Shown: piece by piece, positions 12,291-22,639 of the stretch | Numbering within the stretch: position 1 is the first letter of the stretch | Layout of the letters: each line of letters starts with the position of its first letter | From: Eriocheir sinensis | Taxonomy: Eukaryota; Arthropoda; Malacostraca; Decapoda; Varunidae | Direction: 5' to 3' | NCBI RefSeq assembly: GCF_024679095.1 | Contig: NC_066520.1 | Coordinates: 17,605,831-17,669,830, forward strand | Length of the DNA: 64,000 nt | Program-made: the position numbers and the translations under genes | Notes under the pieces: model-generated | What the model was told of the DNA's origin: nothing | Database searches by the model: none | Seen by the model: only the letters and a program-made list of their open reading frames with translations

Positions 12291-12649
12291 ACGATAATAA
12301 TAATAATGATGAGTAAAACAATCTGCTGAGTCACAAATTAGGGACTCGGGATCACGTGGTCAGCCTCCTTGCACGTGACGGCCGCTGAGTGCTGAGTCGA
12401 CGGGTTCAGACTCACGTAAGGGTCGCGGCAGCAGTTGTGGTTCTCGTCTTGCAGTACTCACCACTTAGATAACTAATGAGGAGTATAGGCCAGGAGGTGC
12501 GTTGCTTCACTCACCCACCGACTTCCCCCAGACGGCCAACTCGGGCAAACCTCCGTGCAGCTGCCCTTCCTATTCTAGCCCCCGACCGATCGACTTGTCC
12601 CTGTCATGAGTTACGTGGGCGTCCCCTTCGTCACCTCCACTCAGGATTG
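12291..12649. other. (AAT)n followed by unremarkable DNA
   Basis: Short AAT-type repeat near 12278-12310; otherwise mixed sequence without a recognised gene. Confidence 0.5.
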
Positions 12650-12810
12650 ACCTTCCTTATCATTCTTTTCCGAGCTGAACTATTTAGATATGAGACCCGA
12701 AATCGTAATTAGATAGACTTTCGTTCCAATATTAAAAGACTATTGGTTATTTTTTTTATGTTTTTGAGGTGGAGTGAAGATGAAAAGGAATGTGAAAAGT
12801 AAATGTGTGA
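12650..12810 (+). repeat. ~140-bp block duplicated at about 14735-14872
   Basis: Shares CCGAGCTGAACTATTTA, TTCGTTCCAATATTAAAAGA and TTATGTTTTTGAGGTGGA in the same order with the segment at 14735-14872, which interrupts the ~160-bp tandem array there. Confidence 0.85.
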
Positions 12811-12836
12811 TGAGTCATATAAGTTGTGGAGCGAGG

Positions 12837-12840
<4 letters not shown>

Positions 12841-12877
<37 letters not shown>

Positions 12878-13090
12878 GCCGCGACTGTTTGGTGCCTGAT
12901 CCCACTGCTCTCCATGGCGCCACCCCTCCTCCTCCTCCTCCTCCTCCTCCTCCTCTTCAACTTCAACGTCCTCCTCAACTTCTATGTCATCCTATATGTC
13001 CTCCTTTCCTTCCCTGTCGCCTCCTCCTCTTCCCTCCTGCTCCTCCTCCTCCTCCTCCTCCTCTTCATCATCATCATCATCATCATCTGT
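12841..13090 (+). repeat. (GT)n, (CCT)n and (CAT)n microsatellites
   Basis: (GT)n at 12841-12876, (CCT)n at about 12925-12955 and 13037-13062, and (CAT)n at about 13065-13087. Confidence 0.95.
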
Positions 13091-13543
13091 CCACCTTACA
13101 TGGTCACCAGCATTCAATTATCAGCCTGTAATATCCAGGTATCTTAAAAAAAATAAAGATCGAACCGGATTAATCAACATTATTTAGCACGGCTCTCTCT
13201 ACTCCCCCCCCCCCCCACACACACACACACTTTCCTCCCCTTTCTTCCTCTCCCCTCCCCTCCCCTCCCTGTGTTTGGAAAGTCTCATTAGCATCACCTC
13301 AAACAGCATCAATACCTCGAGCAGATTAAACTCGTCAACTGGATCTGTGTCTTCGAGTATAGATTCCCCTTGACATTGTCTGGCCTATTTCCTGCATCCC
13401 TCCCCCCAGCCAGACGGAGGGACAGGCAGCCACTCAGCCAGCCACTCAGCCAGTCAGTCAGCCAGGCATGTAGGTATTCGCCCAGGTAGTGTGGTTATAC
13501 CTGGCCGTTACCTTGTAGTGTTAATGTTATCTTCGTTGTTTTT
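13091..13543. other. Mixed DNA with CAGCCAGTCAGT-like short repeats
   Basis: A C run and short (AC)n near 13205-13230 and an imperfect CCACTCAGCCAG repeat near 13430-13465. No gene seen. Confidence 0.5.
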
Positions 13544-13693
13544 GGTTATGATCGTTATAGTTTAAAGAAGTTCGTGTTTTCTTCTCTTATTCCTGTGCTT
13601 CGGTTTTAGTGTTCATTCATTCATTTAAGTGTACAATTATTATTTCACCTTATTTAATTTTGTTTCGTCTTTGTTTTTTCCTTCATGGTCGTC
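13544..13693 (+). repeat. 150-bp block duplicated on the other side of exon a
   Basis: Begins ATCGTTATAGTTTAAAGAAG and ends ATGGTCGTC. It recurs at 15742-15894 with about 90% identity by eye, so the two copies flank exon a and its upstream tandem arrays in direct orientation. Confidence 0.88.
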
Positions 13694-13835
13694 ATTTTTT
13701 TTTTTTACAGCAGAGGAAACAGCTCAAGGGCAAAATAAAAAAGGAAACTAATAGAAAAAAAGCCCGCTACTCACTGCTCCTTTAAAAGAGTTCAGAGGAG
13801 TGGCCGAAAGACAGGTCAATTTCTGGATTTAAGAA
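13694..13835 (+). repeat. Dispersed repeat family 3 (TTTACAGC family), copy 1
   Basis: Starts with a T run and TTTACAGC, then AGGAAACAGCTCAAGGGCA, an A-rich middle, CCCGCTACTCACTGCTCC and GAGTGGCCGAAAGA. The same blocks recur in order at 27882-28190, 30305-30412, 32410-32532, 32918-33030 and 49116-49222. No coding capacity. I associate this sequence with decapod transcripts, but the class (SINE-like or MITE-like) is not resolved. Confidence 0.85.
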
Positions 13836-13839
13836 GTTT

Positions 13840-14330
13840 GGTACTGTTAATCTTCATATACAAAAAGGGAATCACATCTATGCCTTGGTTCAGTGTACTT
13901 TCATCCACTGACATGTACCATTATTTCAGCTTGTAGTTTTCATATTTCTCTTCGTTATTTTTCTTCATGGTCGTCATAGATTTAAGAAGTTATGGTTTCA
14001 TCTTCATATACAAAGAGGGAATCACATCTATGCCTTGGTCCAGTGTACTTTCATTCACTTACATGTACCATTATTTCAGCTTGTAGTTTTCATATTTCTC
14101 TTCGTTATTTTTCTTCATGGTCGTTATAGATTTAAGAAGTTACTGTTTCATCTTCATATACAAAGAGAGAATCACATCTATGCCTTGGTCCAGTGTACTT
14201 TCATCCACTTACATTTACCATTATTTCGGCTTGTAGTTTTCATATTTCTCTTCGTTATTTCGGCTTGTAGTTTTCATATTTCTCTTCGTTATTTTTCTTC
14301 ACGGTCGTCATAGTTTTAAGTTCATATTTC
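13840..14330 (+). repeat. 150-bp tandem repeat, three units plus partial
   Basis: ATCACATCTATGCCTTGGT recurs at 13871, 14021 and 14171, an exact 150-bp period, with a fourth diverged unit near 14340. Units also carry TTCATGGTCGT(C/T)ATAG, linking them to the 150-bp block at 13544-13693. Confidence 0.92.
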
Positions 14331-14406
14331 CTCCTCATACGGAAAAGTGATCCTATCTATGCTTTGGTTCAGTGTCCACTACAATTATTACCGTATATGT
14401 TCCGTC

Positions 14407-15345
14407 TTGACTGATATGTAAGAGCACGATTTTTTTTTTCATTTTACTAAGGGAATGTTACAGATATGAGCGCTGATGTAATGAGTACCTTAGCATTTGA
14501 TTCCTCGTCCTTTAACCTTTCCCTCGTCAATCGTCTGTTTCTTCCTCTTATACAAAAAGGTGACCATTAATTGTTACCTTTCTTCAGCGTGTATTTTTAT
14601 TTCATTTTACCAAGGGAAGGATACAGAAACGAGCGCTGAGGCAATGAGTAGCTTAGCCTTTGAATCCTCGTCCTTTAACCTTTCCCTCGTCAACCGTCTG
14701 TTTCTTCCTCTTATACAAAAAGGTGACCAGTAATTTGACCTTGCTTATTATTTTTTGCCGAGCTGAACTATTTATTTATTTTAGGCGTTCGTTCCAATAT
14801 TAAAAGACTATTGGTTATTCTTATGTTTTTGAGGTGGAAAAAAGATGAAAAGGAATATGAGAAATGTAAGTTCTTCACCATGTATTTTTATTCCATTTTA
14901 CCAAGGGAAGGATACAGAAACAAGCGCTGAGGCAATGAGTAACTTATCATTTGCGTCCTTCTACCTTTCCCTCGTCAACCGCCTGTTTCCTCCTCTTATA
15001 CAAAAAGGTGACCACTAGTTTGTTACCTTTCTTCAGCATGTATTTTTATTTAATTTCACCAAGGGAAGGATACAGAAACGAGCACTGAGGCAATGAGTAC
15101 CTAACTTATCATTTGTGTCCTTCTACCTTTCCCCTATCAGCTGCCGCCACGTCCGTCCAGAGTGAGAGGGACAAAATGAGTTAAGATAAATGTAAATTCT
15201 TCAGCGTCTATTTCTGTTTAATTTTACCAAGGGAAGGATACAGAAACGAGCGCTGAGGCAAAGAGTGACCTATCATTTGTGTCCTTCTACCTTTCCCCCA
15301 TCAGCTACCGTCACGTCCGTCTGGAGAGTGGGGGACAAAAAGAGC
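14407..15345 (+). repeat. ~160-bp tandem repeat, five units, next to exon a
   Basis: The CAAGGGAAGG-ATACAG block occurs at about 14449, 14611, 14902, 15060 and 15228 (spacings about 158-168 bp, except one gap enlarged by a ~133-bp insertion related to 12650-12810). The array stops about 20-30 bp before the exon a acceptor at 15368. Confidence 0.9.
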
Positions 15346-15368
15346 TAAGGTGATTTTTTGTGTTGCAG

Positions 15369-15487
15369 AGAATGTCCGCCGTACGTGAGGGAGTACGTGG
15401 GGCACCAGGTGTGGACGGCCATCAGGAACCCCGAGGTGAACGGCGACGACATGGACCACCTCGACTCCGGCAACACCACCAACCACA
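15369..15487 (+). CDS. PPM1F: PPM1E/F-like protein phosphatase, internal exon a (N-terminal region)
   Basis: Internal coding exon of 119 nt: one base completing a codon from an unseen upstream exon, 39 full codons, then one base that joins the next exon. The acceptor is a T-rich tract ending TTGCAG; the donor is A|GTCAGT. The peptide begins E-C-P-P-Y-V-R-E-Y-V and ends N-T-T-N-H. The split codon A+CC gives Thr and continues directly into the next exon (T-Y-D-I-M-K-L-I-Q). It would lie before the catalytic core, in the poorly conserved N-terminal region of POPX phosphatases. Family membership rests on frame and phase compatibility and exon-like composition, not on a recognised motif. It is embedded in AT-rich tandem repeats that end just upstream of the acceptor. 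Another frame is open across it but does not fit the next exon. Confidence 0.72.
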
Positions 15488-15741
15488 GTCAGTAGCCTTG
15501 GAGGGGTCAAAGTTGCCAGATTGTCGTACTCAGCTTCCTATGTTTGCCGATTTCCGACCCCAAAACTGCCTCCTCGACCTTGATAACTGCCTTCCTATAT
15601 GGTTATCGTTAAAATGGTTAATTATTGGTGTTTTTTTTGGCAATAACTATGGCTCAGAAACCGGTAAATACGAGGCTGTGAGTACGATAGTCTGGCAACG
15701 ATGCTTGGGGTTGTCTTGTTTGTTTCCGGCTCTTGGGCGTG

Positions 15742-15894
15742 TTGGTCATGATCGTTATAGTTTAAAGAAGTTCGTGTTTTCTTATCTTTTTCCTGTGCTT
15801 CGGTTTTAGTGTTCATTCATTCATTTAGATGTACAATTACTACTTCACCTTATATTGCTGTTGTTTCGTCTCTGTTATTTTCTTCGTGGTCGTC
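15742..15894 (+). repeat. Second copy of the 150-bp block flanking exon a
   Basis: See 13544-13693. It shares GTGCTTCGGTTTTAGTGTTC and the TTCATTCATTTA segment. It lies 255 bp inside the intron after exon a. Confidence 0.88.
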
Positions 15895-15904
15895 ACCTTT
15901 ATTT

Positions 15905-16320
15905 TGGTTCATCTGTTGTCTGTGTCAGTTTTTCAGTGTTTTTATTTTTCTATCTCTCCAACTATGTATGTCTGTGTTTGTTGGTCTTAATGTACTTATG
16001 ATTTTGTCTGCTTAGTTTTTTTAATCTTATCTGCGTCAGTTTTTTAATGTTTCTATCTTTCTATCTTTCCAATTATGTATCTGTCTTGTGTTTCTTGGTC
16101 TTAATGTACTTATAATTTTGTCTGCTTAGTGTTCTTAATCCTATCTACTTCAGTTTTTTTAATGTTTATCTTTCTATCTTTCCAACTATGTATCTGTCTG
16201 TTTCCTGGTCTTAATGTATATCTATTTTTGTCTGTTTAGCTTTGTCTATCTTATCTATGTCAGTTTTTCAATGTTTCTATCTTAATATGATTCCAACTAT
16301 GTATCGGTATTATCTTTATA
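15905..16320 (+). repeat. ~112-bp tandem repeat, about three to four units
   Basis: GGTCTTAATGTA recurs at about 15983, 16097 and 16207, with shared CAGTTTTT(C/T)AATGTTT and TATCTTTC blocks. T-rich and intronic. Confidence 0.85.
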
Positions 16321-17037
16321 TCTTTCTATATCTTTATTTATTCATTCTGTTTTGGGGATCCGTCTAGAGTCAGTGGTTGCACGTATTTCAGATTTTCAAC
16401 CGAAGGAGCAATAATTTTAATCGTGTCTTCCATCTATAGTAAACCTCGATAAGTTTTGTTTGTTAAGAAAGATTTACTGAACTAATCACGTTGCAAAGGT
16501 GGTGAGGCGGATTGGTCTGGAGCCTTCCAACCCCTTTAAAAACAGACCATAGACACATGTTCCTCCTCCTCCTCCTCCTTCTCTTCCCGCTCCTCCACCT
16601 GGCTATCCTCCTTACCCACACTCGGTACTTTTCTCCGTCCCTCTCCCCTTTTTCCACTCCCTCCCTAGAGTAGACAAATGTTCCTCCTCCTCCTCCTCCC
16701 TCACACTCGGTACCTCCCCCTTCCTCTCCTCTTATGCTCTACCTCCCTCTCCTCTTGAACACCTTTCGTATGTATTACCTCCCGCTATCCCCTCGAGTAC
16801 GCCCCCTCCCCCCACCTCTCCCCGTGTGTTGGTTCTCTTCACGGGGAGCGCAGTACCGTAGCCAAGTCCTGAAGTGTTGCGGCCCGGCGTAGAAAACATG
16901 GCAAGGGAAGATATTAACTTTTGGCCCCAGTCCGCCACCTAAAGTTGTTCCTCGTATCTTGCCGCCCAGACGCCCTCCTCTCCCCCCCTTCCTACGCATC
17001 CCCCTCCCTACGCACCCCCCCCTCCGCCGCCGTATCT

Positions 17038-17042
<5 letters not shown>

Positions 17043-17124
<82 letters not shown>
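17043..17124 (+). repeat. (GA)n microsatellite
   Basis: GA repeat with one GTGTGA interruption near 17071. Confidence 0.95.
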
Positions 17125-17128
<4 letters not shown>

Positions 17129-17189
17129 GGGGGGGATGCTTGCTACTGTTTGTTCTGTTTGTGTCACTGTTGGAGGCTCACCGACTAGC

Positions 17190-17260
17190 TGGCGCAATGG
17201 TATACTAGTTCTACCTCGTGATTAGGTGACAGGGCTTCGAGCTTCAACGTGGAAGAAGAA
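17190..17260 (+). mobile_element. Possible tRNA-like SINE head
   Basis: TGGCGCAATGGTATACTAG resembles a tRNA A box, and CTTCGAGCTTC about 40 bases later resembles a B box. Both are imperfect and no tail was identified, so this is a weak candidate. Confidence 0.35.
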
Positions 17261-17446
17261 ACTTTCAAATAGCCTGCTCAACGTTTTCAAACAGCTGATT
17301 TTACCGGCCAATACAGTGTCTTTGTGCCTGCTCGAACCAAACTATACACTCCATAATGCTTAGGTTTTCGATGCAACGCCAGGATACACAAGAGATTTGT
17401 ATAGTTTCCTCCATTTTCTGAACTTAAATATGAACACACTATACAA

Positions 17447-17448
<2 letters not shown>

Positions 17449-17480
<32 letters not shown>
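17449..17480. repeat. Long T tract (poly(A) on the minus strand)
   Basis: About 32 consecutive T, possibly the A tail of a minus-strand retroelement, although the sequence upstream of that tail was not matched to a family. Confidence 0.7.
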
Positions 17481-17483
<3 letters not shown>

Positions 17484-17752
17484 ATTGGTTTGGAGGCTTG
17501 CTAACCCATCATATCGAATTGAAAGTGGCCTAAGTGATCAGCCTTGAGGGACAGTGTTGTTAGGTCGGCGCGTCTGTCACTCCTTATATTTCCGTGCATC
17601 ATAACTAGCGGAGGATGGGGCCGAGGAGAAATAAAGAGGAGAGAGAGAGAGAGAGAGGGATGCTGGGTTGAGTATGTTCCTGTACTGAGTGTCGCTTATT
17701 GCTGGTTGTGTTTAAATGAATGTGACTCACCCCCTTGAAGACCGCATGTGTG

Positions 17753-17788
<36 letters not shown>

Positions 17789-17944
17789 AGATTTTAGTGG
17801 TTGCATGTTTTTACAGTCCTTTCGTATTACTATTATCATATGAATCTTCTGTATTTTCAAAAGCTGTTGTTGATTAATATGTATCTAAACATGTGTGTAT
17901 GTATGCATGTTCGTATGTATGTATGGATGGGTGTCACGAGCAGG

Positions 17945-18615
17945 GTAATGGGGGGGGGGGGGGTGAGAAGACTGGGGGGGATGGGGTTAGTTAAGGGGGG
18001 GAGAAGGTTACGAGCGACGAAGGGTGGGGGTGAAAAGACTGGGGGGGGGGAGATGAGGTTAGTTAAGGAAGGGAGGAGGTTACTGACGACGAAGGGGGGG
18101 GTGAGAAGACTGGGGGGGTGATGGGGTTAGTAAAGGGAGGGAGGGGGGGACTGGCGACGAAGAGGGGGTTGATAAGGGGGGTGGGACTGATGGGGTGATG
18201 GGGTTACTTAAGGGGGGAGAAGGTTACTGGCGACGAAGGGGGGGGTTGATAAGTCTGGGGTGGGACTAATGGGGTGATGGGGTTACTTAAGGGGGGAGAA
18301 GGTTACTGGCGACCAAGGGGGGTGTTGATAAGTCTGGGGTGGGACTGATGGGGTGATGGTGTTACTTAAGGTGGGAGAAGGTTACTGGCGACGAGGTGGG
18401 GGGGGTTGATAAGTCTGGGGTGGGACGGATGGGATGATGGGGTTACTTAAGGGGGGAGAAGGTTACTGGCGACGAGGTGGGGAGGGGTTGATAAGTCTGG
18501 GGTGGGACTGATGGGGTGATGGGGTTACTTAAGGTGGGAGAAGGTTACTGGCGACGAAGGGGGAGGGGTTGATAAGTCTGGGGTCGGGGGTGATGGCGTT
18601 AGTCAAGGGGAGGAG
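17945..18615 (+). repeat. G-rich minisatellite, about nine units of 72-82 bp
   Basis: GGTTACTGGCGAC recurs at about 18222, 18301, 18380, 18461 and 18543 (79-82-bp period), with three looser units upstream. Each unit has several runs of three to nine G on the plus strand, so the intron transcript would be G-quadruplex prone. Confidence 0.93.
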
Positions 18616-18950
18616 TGTTATGACAGGCGACGTTGAGGCGCCAGCGAGGGCAGTTGTCGCCACAGTGTTCAGTGTTACGCCGATAATTGCTGCTTATATA
18701 AACGTTGCTTTAAAAGAGACTCTGTGCTTGGGAGTTATATAGTTTTTTTTCTTAACAACTTGCCAATATAATCATTTACTTGGTAGATGACATTCAGTGC
18801 TAAAAAAGTTGAAAATTATAATTACTATCACCAAAAAAGGAAGTAGTTTTTATTAATTCTGTTTTCATTCTAGTTTCGTTCGCTCCTTAAAACTTTGAAT
18901 TAAGAAATACCAATACTAAAATAACATAGCGTATATTAGCACTTATCCCT

Positions 18951-19009
18951 CTCTATATATTCGCACTCCTCCCTCTCTACTCGTTTCATTTTTAATACTA
19001 ACTATAATG

Positions 19010-19061
<52 letters not shown>

Positions 19062-19183
19062 CAACAACATATGCTTCCTTCATTTTATTATAAGATTCAC
19101 AGACAAGAAACCAATCTGAGTGCCTTTTAGTGTATATATTATGTTTGCACTCCTTCCTATTTACCTGTTTCCTCTTTAATGAC

Positions 19184-19236
<53 letters not shown>

Positions 19237-19317
19237 TAATAATAGTGATAACATATTCTTCCTTCACCACATCATAAGGTTCATATATACGCAACTAATC
19301 CGAGTGCCTTTCCGCAG
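18951..19317 (+). repeat. ~187-bp tandem duplication including the exon b acceptor region
   Basis: Two units (about 18951-19130 and 19131-19317) each contain CGCACTCC/TGCACTCC, an (AAT)n microsatellite (19008-19058; 19183-19245), AACATAT(G/T)CTTCCTTCA and TCTGAGTGCC or TCCGAGTGCC. The second ends in the used acceptor CCGCAG; the first ends in TTTTAG at 19130. Confidence 0.9.
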
Positions 19318-19523
19318 CCTATGACATCATGAAGCTGATCCAGGACGTCACCAGCAAGGCCAACGCGGTGATCCAGGAGCTGCACAAGACGCTGACGGCC
19401 GCCGAGGTGGAGAAGCTGCCACGCTACCACCCCATCAGTCACTTCGCCATCAAGAACGGACGGCGAAAGATGGAGGACAGACACGTCATCATCCACGACC
19501 TTAGCACCCTCTACGGCCTCAAT
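19318..19523 (+). CDS. PPM1F: PPM1E/F-like protein phosphatase, internal exon b (start of PP2C domain)
   Basis: Exon of 206 nt (2 nt completing a split Thr codon, then 68 codons) between acceptor CCGCAG and donor GTAAGG. The first half (about residues 1-32) is an amphipathic helix-like lead-in. The PP2C domain then opens with H-F-A-I-K-N-G-R-R-K-M-E-D-R-H-V. The Glu of K-M-E-D (codon at 19473) corresponds to the metal-ligand Glu of PP2C enzymes, and the preceding Arg pair to the phosphate-contacting Arg. The A-I-x-N-x-R-R-K-M-E-D-R-H-V signature is typical of PPM1E/PPM1F rather than PPM1A or ILKAP. Family members are metal-dependent Ser/Thr phosphatases that in mammals act on CaMKII and PAK kinases; that role is family knowledge, not shown here. 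Coding DNA is clearly GC-richer than the flanking introns. Confidence 0.92.
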
Positions 19524-19911
19524 GTAAGGGCCGAAGGTCCACGGAGGGCTAGGAATGTTAACGTACTTACTATTTAGTCATCTTCTGTATGTGGTAATCT
19601 GTATATGGACTATATTCAAGGCACGAGCTCTTCCAGTATCTTTTGTATATGGTTAGGTTGGAGATAAGGTCACAGAATGCACAGAATGCACTTGGGTCAT
19701 TAGTGTAAAGTTTCCTGGTCATAATGTATCGAAAAGGAATAAAAGTGAATGAAAGCATAGCTCATTAGTGTAGGCAATGAAGAGTTTAGTATTGTTAGCA
19801 AGAACATGTTATGAAGAAAGTCACAGAGCAGTCCATTTGTGGCACCAAAGGCTTCTAAGTGTGCAGAACTAAAGCAGGAGACAGTATTGGTCTTGATAGA
19901 GTAAAGTCCCT

Positions 19912-20290
19912 AGTGGGGCCAGTGGCCAAGTGTTCAGCATGTGGACATGGTAAACCTGAGGACTCGGGTTCAAGTTCCACTTCAAGCTCTGACATATTTC
20001 AACCATCGCTGAGTGATGAAAGAATACCCACATGCTGTCCATCAGTCAATCAGTCAATCCATCAGTCAGCCCTAACTTCACCTACTTTAGTCAAGAGGAG
20101 CTCTGGGAGGCAACATGGGCCAAGCAAGAAGTCATATATCACATTAGTCACCTTAGATAAAATTCACCTGGCCACATATGGGCTGTGGCCATCTGCCAGC
20201 CCCCACAATAGAGCCTACTGGCTCTATGGACAGTATATATATAAAAAAGATGCAGAGCGTAGCAATGTAAACTGTGTATAAGGCTATTGG
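19912..20290 (+). mobile_element. tRNA-derived SINE 3 (full-length appearance)
   Basis: A box TGGCCAAGTGTTCAGC at 19923 and B box GGGTTCAAGTTCC at about 19966, spaced as in a tRNA. A tRNA-unrelated body of about 300 bp follows, with TCAGTCAATCAGTCAATC and GCCACATATGGGCTGTGGCC. It ends near an ATATATAAAAAAG stretch. Confidence 0.72.
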
Positions 20291-20689
20291 GTGCTGTCTT
20301 TGTCCCCACCAAGCACCGTGCCAGCTTTGAACTGAGGTGTCTTTAGGATTATTTTTTTCTTAAAATCGAAGTGGACATGGCTGCTTTTTAATGGAGCAAT
20401 GCTTTTGCTGCCTAGCCTTCAGCTGTAGCAAGAGGCTGAAGAGGGGATACAAAATATATAAATTTCCTGCAGGCCCACTTGGAAAACAGACTGGGGCTCA
20501 GTGTTTGTCATCTGGGGTGGAACTCTGTCAGTTGTCAGATATGGAGTGTGTGTGTGTCTTGCTGACATAACCACCCTTCCTTTATATACTTTCTATGGCC
20601 ATCAGTGTGTGAGAGATAAAACTACAAGGATTGAAACAAAACGTTCTCCTCAGGTTCATTAGAGGTCCAGACATTGTTGCTGATGAGGA

Positions 20690-20955
20690 AAAGATTAAAG
20701 GTAAACTTGGGGAGCTGCGCATGGCCTCGGTGCTCATCTTCATCCCATTGGCCTCAAGCCTGTGGTGGGTGAGAACCCATTACCCGGGGGCACAGGAGAA
20801 GTGCCTAGTTTACCTTTCTCAGGTAGTATCCATACCTGCCTGAAAGGGAGGATCAGGAGCTGGGTGGGATGTGTGTTGACTGCCCATGTTTGCATTCAAA
20901 CCCAAGGCAGCAGATTCATAAATAGCTTAGGTGTGCTAACCACTATACCACATCT
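20690..20955 (-). mobile_element. tRNA-derived SINE 4
   Basis: On the minus strand: A box TGGTATAGTGGTTAGCAC (20934-20951) and B box GGGTTTGAATGC (20892-20903). The body shares CATCTTC(A/G)TCCCATTGG with the repeat at 47450-47600. Confidence 0.72.
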
Positions 20956-21047
20956 TATGATATTGCTGTAAGACATACATATATATGTACAAACTAAATA
21001 CTAGTGATGAAGAGATGAATCTATGCCTTTGGTAAAAAGTGTCCTTG

Positions 21048-21290
21048 CAGAATCATGGGATATCAATGAAATGACTTTGTGTTGAATTAGGGATTTCTCA
21101 GTAAGTGAATTGAGACCTGTTACCTGAATAATCTGTGAATGTTAACTTTGGCTGTATGGGCATGTGGGATGATACCTAGAATTCAACCGAGCTTACTGGG
21201 CTGTTTGTGTAAGAGGCATTTGCTGCATCTGTGTTGTGTGATCCTGCCACCTATGATGGGTGCAAAGCAAAGCCTACAGGACACCTCCAT
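21048..21290 (+). pseudogene. LINE (RTE-like) 3'-end fragment, decayed
   Basis: Aligns by eye with 23450-23610 (CAGAATCATG, GAGACCTGTTACCTG, GTGAATGTTAACT, TGTATGGGCATGTGG versus GAGGCCTGCTACCTG and so on). In the better copy this encodes the R-L-x-x-H-V-A-R-x-P segment typical of the C-terminal tail of RTE-like endonuclease/reverse-transcriptase proteins. Here several stops interrupt it. Confidence 0.65.
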
Positions 21291-21329
21291 ATCTTAATGG
21301 GTCCCCCTCCTAGCCCAACTTTTTTTTTG

Positions 21330-21605
21330 AGGTGGCTGTGCTGGTGCAGATGTGGTGCATGTCCACAGCATCAGGCCTGGAGCTAAACTTGGACATTGGA
21401 ATATCCTGAGCATCTTGGAGGATCACAGACTACCTTACATATCAAATGAGCTTGAAATGGATATAGTGGAACTCTGAGATCTGGAGGCCCAGCAGTGGAC
21501 TTGACTCCATATTAAACTATTGCCCCCTTGAGACATAGTCATTGTTTTAGGGGACTTTTATGCTATTACAGAAACTCCTATTCACGAACATTTATGATGT
21601 GATCT
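21330..21605 (+). pseudogene. LINE (RTE-like) endonuclease N-terminal fragment, decayed
   Basis: Translation shows L-G-H-W-N-I-L-S-I-L-E-D-H-R-L-P and later, in a shifted frame, I-V-I-V-L-G-D-F-Y-A. These correspond to the T-W-N-V-R-S-L and V-L-G-D-F-N-A motifs of AP-like endonucleases of non-LTR retrotransposons. Stops and frameshifts are present. It lies immediately downstream of a 3'-end fragment, so order along the DNA is reversed relative to an intact element. Confidence 0.72.
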
Positions 21606-22306
21606 TTTGATAGTATGAGTATATTACTTTGTAGTTGAAATTTGGGGTGTAAGGTTTGGTTTGCACTCCACTGCTTGGTGGCAGCAATGTAGCGTGAGAA
21701 GTGCAGAGATGTAAACAACAGTACATTATTCTACCAGGATTGTTCATAGGTGTACTTGTGCTCTCTACACAAATTACTTGCTATATGTGATTCTTATATC
21801 CCCAATATATCAAGTTTCATGTCAGGTCAAGGAGAATCTCAAGATTCTCAAGAAGACATACCGTGTTTATACGAAGAGACTGAAAGACTTGACCCTTGAG
21901 GACCTGAAAAATTGTGGTGTACCTTGAACTTGAAGCTCTTTAAGCTGCAGAGGCATGTTTTGGTCAAGGCGTCATTTTGTATTAGAAGAAAATATTCAGA
22001 AGTTACGCTGCCAGGCTTACTGGCAATGAGGACTCAGAACCAACATAGGTTTTCTCAAGTAGAACCTGAGATATCCTGAGGAGAGAAAAGGAAAGATATG
22101 TTGAGTCTCATTGAGGATGTCAAGTGCCATTTCAGTGCAGGCAATTCCTAAGGAGCAATGTAGAAGCTCCACTCTGAGCCTCCTTCTCAGGTGACTGCTA
22201 TCCCAGTTGTAGGTGATTGCCTTATGCCACATGGATGGGCAGAGGGATTATTTGGCTGAGCAACTGTACATCACAATCTCCATGTGTGAGGAACTGCCAA
22301 CTGCCA

Positions 22307-22610
22307 TTTTTTTTAACATGTTTTGCCTATAGTGTTGGTAGGCTTTCTTCAGGGGCCTGGTGGTTGACCCAAGCCCATCATGGTGCAGGCAATTTTTATA
22401 GTGGTGCCATTTATTCTTGGCTCATGTTTAATGAAGAGATTTTCTATTCTCTTTTTTCTATTACTCTCTCGGTCCCACACGTCCTCTGCGTGTATCAAAA
22501 CACACGAGAAATTAATCACAACAAGGAGAGGGTATTCCCCGGCTGCCTGGGATTGAACCCGTGACCAGCGTCACGGGAGAGCCACTCCTTACCGAGTCGG
22601 CCAAAGAGGT
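22307..22610 (-). mobile_element. tRNA-derived SINE 1 (A-tailed)
   Basis: On the minus strand: A box TGGCCGACTCGG (22592-22603), B box GGTTCAATCCC (22549-22559), a ~200-bp body and a short A tail (22307-22314). The tail half matches 11727-11890. Confidence 0.82.
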
Positions 22611-22639
22611 ACCCCATTCGCTGAATGGGTTATGGTAGG

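Larger units (their letters stand above)
15488..19317 (+). other. Intron between phosphatase exons a and b
   Basis: Phase-1 intron of 3,830 bp (GTCAGT ... CCGCAG). It holds a second copy of a ~150-bp block also found upstream of exon a, a ~112-bp tandem array, (GA)n tracts, a possible tRNA-like SINE head, a 30-odd-base T tract, a G-rich ~80-bp minisatellite and a duplicated acceptor region next to exon b. These are listed separately. The rest (about 16330-17040) shows CCT-rich low complexity and nothing else recognisable. Confidence 0.8.

Noticed and set aside
15360..15809. 149-codon plus-strand frame overlapping exon a
   Set aside because: It uses another frame of exon a and runs through the donor into the intron. 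Only the frame starting G-A-A at 15370 joins exon b in phase.
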